Assembly (NCBI GenBank): GCA_964602985.1
Contig: CAZRTJ010000025.1
Span: 1-50,312 of the forward strand
Length of the DNA: 50,312 nucleotides
Source of the DNA: CAYZJB01 sp964602985
Lineage (GTDB): Bacteria > CLD3 > SB21
Reading direction: 5' to 3'
Made by a program: the position numbers and the translations under genes. Below are positions 42,908 to 50,312 of this stretch, one piece after another (positions within the stretch are counted from its first letter, which is position 1; the number at the start of each line of letters is the position of its first letter). The notes under the pieces are model-generated. The model made no database searches, had not been told where the DNA came from, and was given only the letters and a program-made list of their open reading frames with translations.

Positions 42908-45448
42908 ATGCTCTTTAAACAATCCATCAAAGACGAAATCAAAGTCCCGGCCGACATGTCCTATCTGGCCAAGACCCGTGAGTTCGTCATTGACGTGGGC
43001 AAGAAGCATGGATTTGACGACAAGGTCATCGGCTCGCTGAAGCTGGCGACCGACGAGGCCGTCACCAATGTGATCCGGCATGCGTACCGGGATAGTTCGG
43101 GCAGAAATTTTATCACCATGCGTGCCATCGCCAAGACAGGCAGTCTGACGATCTGCATTATCGATCAGGGGCGCACTTTTGATCCGCGCAATGCCAAAGC
43201 CCCGGACATGGCCGAGTATATCAAGATCGGCAAAAAAGGCGGCCTCGGAATCTTCATGCTTCAGAAACTCATGGACGAGATCGAATACCACGTCACGTCC
43301 GAGGGCAACGAACTCCGTCTGATTAAAAATCGAACCACGCCCCGGCGGGCCGGATCGATGCTCAAACAGATCAACCTCAAGAATCGATATGCGATCGTTT
43401 CCGCGTCCGCACTGACGGTCATGACATTGGTCGGATATTTTATCTTTGCGCCCATGCAGCTTGAAAGCGTCCGTAACGGCATGCTGGAACGACTGCGTGC
43501 CGTCTCGGCCACCCTTTCCACGTCCGGAGCCGACGATTTGGCTCGGTTTGATGACCTCGCAATTTTTGAAATTACCCAGACGCTGAAGAAAGACAATCCC
43601 CTCATCCACAGCCTGCTCGTCGTGGACAGCACCAACCATATCTTTGCTTCGTCGGAGCGAACCACGCTTTCCCGATTTCAATTGCCGGAAATCCGAACGG
43701 AAGTCATCCTCGATGCCGGAGACTCGGCCGCGGCCATCCTGGCCAATGGAAATGTCTGGCAGTATCGGCTCGATGACAAAGACGTATTTGACATGGTCAC
43801 TCCCATTTATCGCGGCAACCAAATCAGTCCGGACAACATTCTCGGTCATGCACACGTCATTGCGACGGTCGAGTCGCTGGATCAGGCGCTCCTGACGACG
43901 CGCTTGATCGCCCTCTCGATTGCGCTGTTCATCCTCATGGTCGGGTACGGAGGAATCGCCCTGCTCGTCGCACGGATGATCTCGCCGTTCCAGCGGCTGA
44001 CCGACTGGATTCGGACCGCGGGCCACGAGACCGTCTCCGACGACGTCGACATCGACACGTCCAATGAAGTCGGCGAAATCGCACAGGCGTTCAGCGAAAT
44101 GGCCACGAAATTTCGAAAAGCGCAAATCGGCCTCGTACAGCAGAAAGAATTGCAGAAAGAAATCCAGGTCGCGCAGGAGATTCAGCACATGCTTCTGCCG
44201 ATCGGGTTCCCCTCCGTCGAAGGGTACGATCTGGCGACCTACTATGAATCCGCCAAGGAAGTCGGCGGAGATTTGTTTGATTTCGTGATCGTCGACGATC
44301 GTACGGTCGGTATCGTCGTCGCCGACGTTTCCGGCAAAGGCGTCCCCGGCTCGCTGGTCATGACCATGATCCGCACGGCCTTGCGCCTGGAGGCTCGCGG
44401 GAACAAGAACCCGGGCGAAGTGCTGGCGAAAGTGAATGATTTCGTCGTGGACGATATGAAGAAGGGCATGTTCGTCACGATGTTCTACATCATCCTGGAC
44501 GCACGCAATCGCCGAATTCACTACGCCAGCGCCGGCCACAACCCCATGATCCTGCATCGGTGCTCGACGGATCAGACGTATTACCTGAATCCCAAGGGAT
44601 TCCCCGTGGGAATCTCACTCCCCGACCGGACCTTGTTTGGCAAATCGATCGAAGTCGACAGCATTCGTTTGCTCGAAGACGACATCCTGATCGCGTACAC
44701 CGACGGCATCACCGAAGCCATGAACCCAGCGCGCGACTTGTTTGGAGATGAGCGATTCCTCGAAACCATCCGGCGGCACGCGCATCTGGATGCGAAGGCA
44801 TTCGTGGAGAACATGCGCAACGATATCATGGGCTTTACACAGGGCGCGCCGCAAAGCGACGACATCACGTTTGTCGCCATCAAGGACAACATGATGGCCG
44901 GCGACGTGATCTTCAACGTGCGCAAGACGTTGTTCGACAACATCGCCGGCGGAATGTCTGTGAAGAAGGCATGCGAGAAAGCCGGCATTTCCACGTCCAC
45001 ATATTACAAGTGGAAGAAGAAATTCGACGAACAGGGCCTCGAAGGACTGAAAGTGCAGGAGGTCGATAACAGCATCGAACTCAAACATCTCTCCATCCAG
45101 CAACGGGCCCGAATGTTCGACATTATTCGAAAGAACCCGGAATTCGGCCCAAAACTGATCAGCGATACGCTCAACACGGAAGAATACGCGTTTACGAAGA
45201 TCCCGGAAAAGCGCATCTACGACGAACTGGTTCGCATGAGGCTCAACACCGCTGAAAAACGTCAGGCATTTGTCACTCAACGAACGACCGGTCGGCGCAA
45301 ATTCAAGATGCCCGGTACGCCGCTCGTCACCATGGATGGTCAGGTCATCAAAGCGGACACGTCTGCCGCGGGATCCCTCGTACAGCAGATCCTCCAGCAA
45401 CGAGAGACTCCTACCCAAACCGTTTCCAAAGAGCCGACGGACGCGTAG
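42908..45448 (+). CDS. RsbW-type kinase / membrane sensor / SpoIIE-type phosphatase / HTH fusion
   Basis: One 846-residue chain holds five parts. Residues 1-140 are an RsbW/SpoIIAB-like ATPase with N-box Glu50-Asn54 (DEAVTNVIRHAY), G1 DQGRTFDP (86-93) and G2 GKKGGLGI. Helices at 161-181 and 332-357 bound an extracytoplasmic region (182-330). A HAMP-like linker follows (358-408). Residues 436-658 are a PP2C/SpoIIE phosphatase with all metal motifs: EVGGDLFDF, VSGKGVPGSL, AGHNP, YTDGITEA, SDDITF. Residues 673-785 resemble the HTH region of IS481/IS3-type transposases (MSVKKACEKAGISTSTYYKWKKKF, shown as 683-706, and a second helical unit). It could both phosphorylate and dephosphorylate STAS proteins and bind DNA; partners are inferred. 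Confidence 0.88.
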   Translation: MLFKQSIKDEIKVPADMSYLAKTREFVIDVGKKHGFDDKVIGSLKLATDEAVTNVIRHAYRDSSGRNFITMRAIAKTGSLTICIIDQGRTFDPRNAKAPDMAEYIKIGKKGGLGIFMLQKLMDEIEYHVTSEGNELRLIKNRTTPRRAGSMLKQINLKNRYAIVSASALTVMTLVGYFIFAPMQLESVRNGMLERLRAVSATLSTSGADDLARFDDLAIFEITQTLKKDNPLIHSLLVVDSTNHIFASSERTTLSRFQLPEIRTEVILDAGDSAAAILANGNVWQYRLDDKDVFDMVTPIYRGNQISPDNILGHAHVIATVESLDQALLTTRLIALSIALFILMVGYGGIALLVARMISPFQRLTDWIRTAGHETVSDDVDIDTSNEVGEIAQAFSEMATKFRKAQIGLVQQKELQKEIQVAQEIQHMLLPIGFPSVEGYDLATYYESAKEVGGDLFDFVIVDDRTVGIVVADVSGKGVPGSLVMTMIRTALRLEARGNKNPGEVLAKVNDFVVDDMKKGMFVTMFYIILDARNRRIHYASAGHNPMILHRCSTDQTYYLNPKGFPVGISLPDRTLFGKSIEVDSIRLLEDDILIAYTDGITEAMNPARDLFGDERFLETIRRHAHLDAKAFVENMRNDIMGFTQGAPQSDDITFVAIKDNMMAGDVIFNVRKTLFDNIAGGMSVKKACEKAGISTSTYYKWKKKFDEQGLEGLKVQEVDNSIELKHLSIQQRARMFDIIRKNPEFGPKLISDTLNTEEYAFTKIPEKRIYDELVRMRLNTAEKRQAFVTQRTTGRRKFKMPGTPLVTMDGQVIKADTSAAGSLVQQILQQRETPTQTVSKEPTDA

Positions 45449-47231
45449 CGCATTTCTCACATTTTGTCTCGCGCTATTGAGCGGCGCGAGTCCCCTCTTC
45501 TCTCAATCCCTCTTCGAAGGACAGCGGACGTGGATTACGATGGATTCCCTGAATACAGAGGAAACGGCGGGAGTTCACAAAATCATCCGGGCAACCGGCG
45601 GCCATGTCATCCATGTCTGGCCGCAGGACCGCGCACTCGAAGCCTCCGTCACCCCAGACGGACAAAAGCAACTCGCCGCTATTCGTGGAATTCGCCTGAT
45701 CACGTCAGAGCCTCTGGCGACCACGATCCCGGCTCGTCAACTGATCCGCCACACGTGGAATACCCGATTCCAGCAAAACATTGTCACCCGTGGTCTGGAT
45801 CCGAGGGGAGAACACGATGACCACCCGCAGCGCGCACCGGACCTCCAACAGACAAACAATTCATTCATCCTGCGCGGACAAAAGAACTTCTACCTGACCA
45901 GTGAATACATGATGGGGTCCGTGGCCGTCGCTGTCGTTTTTGTCGAAAGCAACGGGCGATTGGACCGAAAAGCGGAAGCCTGGACTCAGGAAGACAAAGA
46001 GGATGTCCTCGTCCAGATCCAACGAGGCTTGGATTGGTGGACGGAGGTTGGCGGATACAAGGCCGGGCTCACATGGACGTACGAGATTCACAGCTTCCAC
46101 ACGCAGTACGAACCCATCCAACGAACAAAGGAGGAAAGTTCGCTTTGGATACGGGAGGTGATGGACAGCCTCGGATATCGGGATGGCGAAGACTGGACCG
46201 TCAGTCGTGAATTCGCCAACGATCTCCGCGATAAGTATGCTACCGACTGGGCGTTCACGATCTTTGTGGCGCCGGCGACGAACGACGATGACGGATATTT
46301 CCGCGAGAAGAGCGGCATTGCGTGGGCGTATCTCGGCGGTCCGTACATGGTGATCACGAACAAGTGCAACGGGTGGGGCTTCAGCCAGGTGTGGAAGGTC
46401 GTCGCGCACGAAACGGGACACATCTTCAATGCGCTGGACGAATACGCGGGCATCAGTTCGGCGACCGACCGGTCGGGACGGCTGAACGTCATTAACGGCA
46501 ATCACGACATTGGAGGGACAACGCGATTCCCCTGTCTGATGAAGAACAACGAGTTGACCCTGTGCGAATTTACCTCGGGTCAGATCGGTTGGGTGGATGC
46601 CGACAGCAACGGTGTTTTCGACAGCGATTATCTCGCCATCTCTCGTCGGTTCGACGCGGTGCGTGTTCGGCGCGAATTTGAGACCTGGCGGTCCGGCGAC
46701 GGCGGCCGCAACGCAACAGAATCCAAAATCCTATTTACAGAAAATTTTGATCACTCCAACGGATGGTACGAAGACCGGTTCAATTATGTTCGAAACGGGA
46801 GTTATCACATCTACGATCCCGAGTATGGGAGTTCGTCCTGGCTCGAGGCGCCCTATGCTGACTTTGACGTCAGCGTGAAGACGCAGTGGATTCAGGGTTC
46901 TTCCGTCAGCGGATACGGCCTGATGTATCGGATCTTCGGACCGAATGATTCGTATATCTTCTTCATCAATGGCGACGGACAATTCTGCATCGGCAAGTAC
47001 GTGTACGGGAATTGGCAGTACATCAAAGACTGGGTACGATCGGACGCGATCCGGCTGAACAGCGGCAATCGTCTGCGGGTGCACGCCGTGCGGGAACGTC
47101 ACACGTTTTATATCAATGACCGGGAGGTCGCGTGCGTCGAAGACCGCACGTTTCTGAATGGCAGCATCGGATTTGCCGTCCTGCCCGAAGTGCATGTGTC
47201 GTTTGACGACTTGTCCATCACAAAACCTTAG
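45336..47231 (+). CDS. Secreted metzincin-like metalloprotease with C-terminal LamG/DUF1080-like domain
   Basis: The zinc site is VVAHETGHIFNALDEY, an HExxH with a following Asp-Glu as in M64-like and related zincins, with a possible Met-turn FPCLMKNNELTLCEF. A beta-sandwich domain of the concanavalin type follows in the last 180 residues (ENFDHSNGWYEDRF to the end, VSFDDLSITKP). The protein is exported: a hydrophobic segment (FLTFCLALLSGASPLFSQS) lies about 38 residues from the ATG at 45336. The start is uncertain: this ATG makes a long basic n-region and overlaps the upstream gene by 113 bases. No ATG, GTG or TTG lies closer to the signal, so a rare start codon nearer 45430 is possible. The substrate is unknown. 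Confidence 0.78.
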   Translation: MVRSSKRTRLPRDPSYSRSSSNERLLPKPFPKSRRTRSAFLTFCLALLSGASPLFSQSLFEGQRTWITMDSLNTEETAGVHKIIRATGGHVIHVWPQDRALEASVTPDGQKQLAAIRGIRLITSEPLATTIPARQLIRHTWNTRFQQNIVTRGLDPRGEHDDHPQRAPDLQQTNNSFILRGQKNFYLTSEYMMGSVAVAVVFVESNGRLDRKAEAWTQEDKEDVLVQIQRGLDWWTEVGGYKAGLTWTYEIHSFHTQYEPIQRTKEESSLWIREVMDSLGYRDGEDWTVSREFANDLRDKYATDWAFTIFVAPATNDDDGYFREKSGIAWAYLGGPYMVITNKCNGWGFSQVWKVVAHETGHIFNALDEYAGISSATDRSGRLNVINGNHDIGGTTRFPCLMKNNELTLCEFTSGQIGWVDADSNGVFDSDYLAISRRFDAVRVRREFETWRSGDGGRNATESKILFTENFDHSNGWYEDRFNYVRNGSYHIYDPEYGSSSWLEAPYADFDVSVKTQWIQGSSVSGYGLMYRIFGPNDSYIFFINGDGQFCIGKYVYGNWQYIKDWVRSDAIRLNSGNRLRVHAVRERHTFYINDREVACVEDRTFLNGSIGFAVLPEVHVSFDDLSITKP

Positions 47232-47260
47232 TTGACTATTTCGCTTTCTCTCCGTAACAT
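47232..47260 (+). promoter_or_regulatory. Sigma-70 promoter of the fadL-type gene
   Basis: TTGACT (47232-47237), 17-base spacer, TAACAT (47255-47260), directly after the protease stop. Predicted start near 47267. A strong Shine-Dalgarno AGGAGGT (47309-47315) precedes the ATG at 47320. Confidence 0.7.
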
Positions 47261-47319
47261 TTCCTCGACCTTTCATTAGCTTTTCTCAGAACTTTTCACA
47301 CAACTCGCAGGAGGTTACG

Positions 47320-48651
47320 ATGCACTCCAGAATCGTTACCGTGTTTGCTCGCCTCTGCATGATCGCGCTGATCGGATACACAGCGGATTCATGGGCAGGA
47401 GGCTTCTCCATTTATGAACAGGGCGCGCGCGCGACCGCTCAAGGCGGCGCCTTCGTGGCGCGACCGTGGGACGCGTCGGCCGGATTCTACAATCCAGCCG
47501 GACTGGCCATGTACGGCGTACCCGGACAGTGGCGGATTTACTTCGGACTGACGCCCGTGCAGTCGCAGTCCAGATTCACCGGGGGCAATCCCTTCCCGGG
47601 AACCGCCGCGCGCGACGCCGCCAAGACAAAGTGGTTCCCGCCGTTTTATGCGCATGCGGCATACCAGATCAATGACAAGATGGCGGCCGGCTTGTCGATC
47701 ACGACTCCGTACGGACTCGGCACCGAGTGGAAAGACGACTTCAGCGGACGATTCCGTTCGTTGCTGGGCGACATCAAGGTCCTGTATGTCTCCCCGACAT
47801 TCTCGTACAAGGTGAATGACAAGTTTTCCGTCGGAGCGGCCGTGGATTACGTATGGTCGGAAGTCGCCCTCAAGCGCCGACAAGGCCAACCGTACTTCGA
47901 CGGAACAACCACACAGGTGTACGATGTTGTCGAGGTGGAGCTGACCGGTACCGATGCATTTGGACTGGGATGGCATCTGGGCGCGCTGTATCAGATCAAT
48001 GAGAACTGGTCGATCGGCGTCGACTACAAGCATCTGCTCCACAACACGTACAAGGGCGATGCCGAGTTCACACAGCTGGCCACGGGCAATCCGGTGGTCG
48101 ATGCCAATGTCGCGGCGACGCTGGCCAACCCCCTCTTCGGAGGCACCAAGCAGGACGGCAATGCGAAGTACCTGAATTTCCCGAACAGCATCGTCACGGG
48201 TGTTGCCTACAAAACAGACAAATGGAATGCCGAAGTTGATTTTGCGTATGTCGGCTGGGGAACGTTCAAGCAGATCGTGATCGAATTCCCAGACAATCAG
48301 GTGTCGTCGTCCAGTGTCATCGAAGAAGATTACGAGAATTCCTGGCAGGTTCGCTTTGGCGGCGAGTATTGGTTCACGGAGAAATTTGCCGGCCGCGTGG
48401 GATACATCTTCGACAAGACGCCGGCCCCTGCAAATACGATCAGCCCGTTGCTCCCGGATGCCAACCGGCACGATATCGGCGTGGGAATTGGCTACAAGAT
48501 CAGCGATGCCTTCACGCTGGACGCCAGCTATCTGGCGGTTAATTTTGTCGAGCGAAGCACCAAGAATAACGTGGATGGCTTCGATGGAACCTATAACTCT
48601 CACGTGAATCTGTTCTCCCTCGGAGTCGGATACACGTTTGGCGCCAAATAA
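47320..48651 (+). CDS. OmpP1/FadL/TodX family outer-membrane transporter
   Basis: The 443 residues have a signal peptide ending DSWAGG, then the FadL start GFSIYEQGARATAQGGAFVARPWDASAGFYNPAGLA (residues about 28-63), where the N-terminal hatch begins. Long amphipathic strands follow and the protein ends in an aromatic-rich strand, VGYTFGAK. FadL-type barrels let hydrophobic molecules such as long-chain fatty acids across the outer membrane. The neighbouring GDSL-type lipoprotein, 17 bases downstream, may release such acids from esters (inference). Confidence 0.94.
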   Translation: MHSRIVTVFARLCMIALIGYTADSWAGGFSIYEQGARATAQGGAFVARPWDASAGFYNPAGLAMYGVPGQWRIYFGLTPVQSQSRFTGGNPFPGTAARDAAKTKWFPPFYAHAAYQINDKMAAGLSITTPYGLGTEWKDDFSGRFRSLLGDIKVLYVSPTFSYKVNDKFSVGAAVDYVWSEVALKRRQGQPYFDGTTTQVYDVVEVELTGTDAFGLGWHLGALYQINENWSIGVDYKHLLHNTYKGDAEFTQLATGNPVVDANVAATLANPLFGGTKQDGNAKYLNFPNSIVTGVAYKTDKWNAEVDFAYVGWGTFKQIVIEFPDNQVSSSSVIEEDYENSWQVRFGGEYWFTEKFAGRVGYIFDKTPAPANTISPLLPDANRHDIGVGIGYKISDAFTLDASYLAVNFVERSTKNNVDGFDGTYNSHVNLFSLGVGYTFGAK

Positions 48652-48668
48652 TCGGAGGAATATTACTC

Positions 48669-49940
48669 ATGAACAGATTCATGTTTCGAATAATGGCAAT
48701 TGTTATTGCCGTTATCATGCCTTTGGCATGTTCTCCGGATTATGCAGATGTGAAAGGGGATACATTTGATCCGGAAAAAGGCTCCGGCACGGCTGACTTC
48801 TCGGTGTATGTGGCTATTGGCAATAGTCTGACTGCGGGCATACAGAGTTCTGGCGCCGGCGGAGTTGCTGGCTGGCGGCAGACCTTTCAAGAGGTCAGCT
48901 ATCCCAACTTGATTGCCCAACAGTTGGGGCATGGTGCTAATTTCACCCAACCCTTGTTAGGCGGTGATGGCCCCACCGGATGGGTAGATTTTGACGCTAT
49001 TCCTTTTGACACCTTGGGTAACCCACGTTTCGTTGTGCGGAATACCAACTTGGACAACACGCCGTCAGGACCGGCTCCCTATCACAACATGGGCGTGCCC
49101 GGAGCGCTACTAATTGAATCTCCCACTGTGACAAGTAGTGCAACCTCTTTGACTGGAAATACAGCATTCGATATCGTCCTGCAAGGCCAGACTTGGTTGG
49201 CGCGTGCTGGTGCATTGAATCCCACATTTGTGACATTTTGGTTGGGGAACAACGAAGTCCTTGGGGCCGCAACCCAGGGAAGCGGCACCGCAGTCGCAAC
49301 ACCGGCTCAGTTTGGCGGCGCTTTCCGTGCGATGATCGGCGGACTGTCTGGGTTGCCAAGCTCTCCTGATATCGCAGTTGGCAATATTCCCGATGTGACG
49401 TCAATACCGTTCGTGACGACCATCAAGATGTCGGACGTAGATTCGCTCCACAAATTAAATCCCGCTCTGCCTGCGATACCGACCTTGTTTGCCGAATCCA
49501 ACATCTCATACATACTCCTGTCTGCACAGACTGGGTTTGGATTGGGCTTTGGCAGGACGATTGCAGGCGGACTGGGGCCGCTCCCAGGTTCCTTTACCCT
49601 GACGCAAAGTGAGGTAACATCATTGCGCGCAACAACTGCCCAATACAATGACTCAATTGCGGCGATTGCGGCCACATACGGAGCAGCGGTGTTCGACGCC
49701 AACGGTCTTCTCCGCGACATTGCCGCAGTATCCGGTGCCACAGGTAGCGGGTACAATATCGGCGGCGGCATTAACGTTAAGTCGGACTTTATTAGCGGCG
49801 GCATCTTCAGTTTGGATGGAGTGCATCCAAATACGCTAGGTTATGCTGTAGTTGCCAATGGATTTATCAAGACAATTAATGCCCATTTTGGAAGTTCGAT
49901 CCCGCTGTTGGATCTGGCAAGCTATATAGCTATACCGTGA
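48669..49940 (+). CDS. SGNH/GDSL-type hydrolase, lipoprotein
   Basis: The N-terminal signal ends MPLAC with Cys21 in a lipobox-like site, so it is probably lipid-anchored. Block I of the SGNH family reads VYVAIGNSLTAG, with the catalytic Ser53 (Asn in place of the usual Asp of GDSL). Block III-like sequence is FWLGNNEVLG, and block V holds the catalytic Asp383 and His386 (DGVHPNTLGY). The enzymes are esterases or lipases. A good Shine-Dalgarno (GGAGGAAT) lies before the ATG. Third positions are visibly more A/T-rich than in the neighbouring genes (many ATT, GTT, TTG), which may mean later arrival. The gene ends with a strong terminator. Confidence 0.88.
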   Translation: MNRFMFRIMAIVIAVIMPLACSPDYADVKGDTFDPEKGSGTADFSVYVAIGNSLTAGIQSSGAGGVAGWRQTFQEVSYPNLIAQQLGHGANFTQPLLGGDGPTGWVDFDAIPFDTLGNPRFVVRNTNLDNTPSGPAPYHNMGVPGALLIESPTVTSSATSLTGNTAFDIVLQGQTWLARAGALNPTFVTFWLGNNEVLGAATQGSGTAVATPAQFGGAFRAMIGGLSGLPSSPDIAVGNIPDVTSIPFVTTIKMSDVDSLHKLNPALPAIPTLFAESNISYILLSAQTGFGLGFGRTIAGGLGPLPGSFTLTQSEVTSLRATTAQYNDSIAAIAATYGAAVFDANGLLRDIAAVSGATGSGYNIGGGINVKSDFISGGIFSLDGVHPNTLGYAVVANGFIKTINAHFGSSIPLLDLASYIAIP

Positions 49941-49957
49941 TACAGCTTTTTCTTTAG

Positions 49958-49990
49958 AAAAAAGGTCGTCCTTTCGGACGACCTTTTTTT
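49958..49990 (+). terminator. Rho-independent terminator after the GDSL-type gene
   Basis: A perfect 14-bp stem, AAAAAAGGTCGTCC (49958-49971) with GGACGACCTTTTTT (49976-49989), loop TTTC, ends in a run of seven T. The symmetric A and T runs mean it could work in both directions. Confidence 0.93.
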
Positions 49991-50051
49991 GCTTCCTGCC
50001 ACGTTCAATGTCACGTTCCACGCGGTTCTCACGCACCGGAGGATTATCTAT

Positions 50052-50080
50052 TTGACTTTATACAGAGTGCCGCATATATT
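50052..50080 (+). promoter_or_regulatory. Sigma-70 promoter of tRNA-Thr
   Basis: TTGACT (50052-50057), 17-base spacer, TATATT (50075-50080). The predicted start is near 50087, ten bases before the tRNA. The layout matches the tRNA-Gly and secD promoters. Confidence 0.8.
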
Positions 50081-50096
50081 TTCGCCGCTTTGGAAG

Positions 50097-50169
<73 letters not shown>

Positions 50170-50200
50170 CAGTTACAAAGGTTCTTCGAAATTCGGTTTT

Positions 50201-50312
50201 TGTAGCTGACAGCTGGGAGAGTCCCGACGAGTCGGGATATTCAGTAGGTCGACGGTTCTGAACCGGAGGCTCATGCGCCTGTGGCGCAGATTCCGCCCAC
50301 CAGCTCAGTTAC
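50201..50312 (+). pseudogene. Degenerate second copy of tRNA-Thr with two palindromic insertions
   Basis: The 42 bases from anticodon stem to just past the tRNA 3' end (50135-50176) recur here, but in two exact pieces: 18 bases at 50241-50258 and 24 at 50289-50312. They are split in the T loop by a 30-base insert that carries the inverted repeat TGCGCC / GGCGCA. The D arm is only partly kept (TGTAGCT, AGCTGG at 50201-50216). The 5' half of the anticodon arm is replaced by a stretch with the perfect inverted repeat TCCCGAC / GTCGGGA (50222-50237). It cannot fold as a normal tRNA. The copy runs to the last base of the window. Confidence 0.75.

Noticed and set aside
42299..44557. Long open frame of 752 codons on the minus strand
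   Set aside because: It is antisense to the PorV-TPR and kinase-phosphatase genes, whose domains are unmistakable. High-GC codon bias opens such frames.
47389..48603. 404-codon open frame on the minus strand
   Set aside because: Antisense to the clear FadL-type gene.

Overview
The window is GC-rich, gene-dense bacterial DNA. It encodes about 41 proteins and two tRNAs, mostly in tight operons whose genes often overlap by 1 to 8 bases. The cell is a diderm: it has LPS-export (LptF/G-type), lipoprotein-sorting (LolC/E/D-type), TolQ/ExbD, FadL-type and PorV-type barrel genes. DUF2723, DUF4837, a PorV/UPF0164 barrel joined to TPRs, and a BatA-like protein point to the FCB superphylum. The promoters I can read are classical sigma-70 type (TTGACA or TTGACT, 17 bases, TATATT), unlike the Bacteroidota consensus, and many genes have good Shine-Dalgarno sites. 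I therefore favour an uncultured FCB-related phylum (for example the KSB1, Zixibacteria, Latescibacteria or Marinimicrobia neighbourhood) over Bacteroidota proper. That placement is inference. The window starts inside a tRNA-Gly gene and ends inside a repeat of a tRNA-Thr gene, so it may be a whole contig bounded by assembly breaks.

Layout. (1) 1-6.7 kb, minus strand: tRNA-Gly, then a five-gene operon read leftward: HEAT-repeat lipoprotein, UPF0182 membrane protein, pseudo-receiver protein, TldD-like metalloprotease, acyl-CoA thioesterase. (2) 6.7-16.3 kb, plus strand: a response regulator with an orphan DHp-like tail, dnaB, then envelope genes (GT2 glycosyltransferase, RmlD-like reductase, DUF2723 GT-C-like protein, UPF0104 flippase-like protein, DUF4837 lipoprotein, CDP-alcohol phosphatidyltransferase). 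(3) A STAS protein at 16.5 kb with its own promoter. (4) 16.9-25.4 kb, minus strand: purA, gatB, BFN nuclease, lptF/G, rlmB, tolQ-like, two exbD, and a lone DNA methyltransferase. (5) 25.4-28.8 kb, minus strand: secD, secF and a second STAS protein, with a clear promoter and a Rho-independent terminator. (6) A thioredoxin-TPR (CnoX-like) gene on the plus strand. (7) 29.8-39.5 kb, minus strand: coiled-coil protein with a central CxxC, lolC/E pair, unknown secreted protein, lolD, batA-like, pyrR, MASE2-GAF histidine kinase. (8) 39.6-49.9 kb, plus strand: hflX, PorV-TPR protein, a very unusual kinase-sensor-phosphatase-HTH fusion, a metzincin-like protease, a FadL barrel and a GDSL-type lipoprotein, closed by a strong terminator. 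(9) tRNA-Thr and a broken second copy of it carrying small palindromic insertions.

How the parts fit. Most genes build or service the envelope (protein export, lipoprotein sorting, LPS export, glycosylation, phospholipid synthesis). They are mixed with regulators: two STAS anti-sigma-antagonist-type proteins and one membrane protein joining an RsbW-type kinase, a SpoIIE-type phosphatase and a transposase-like DNA-binding tail. This could be a compressed partner-switching circuit and is the best candidate for an undescribed system here. Two receiver proteins with DHp-like tails but no ATPase domain, and a Rad50-hook-like coiled-coil protein without ATPase heads, are the next most unusual items.
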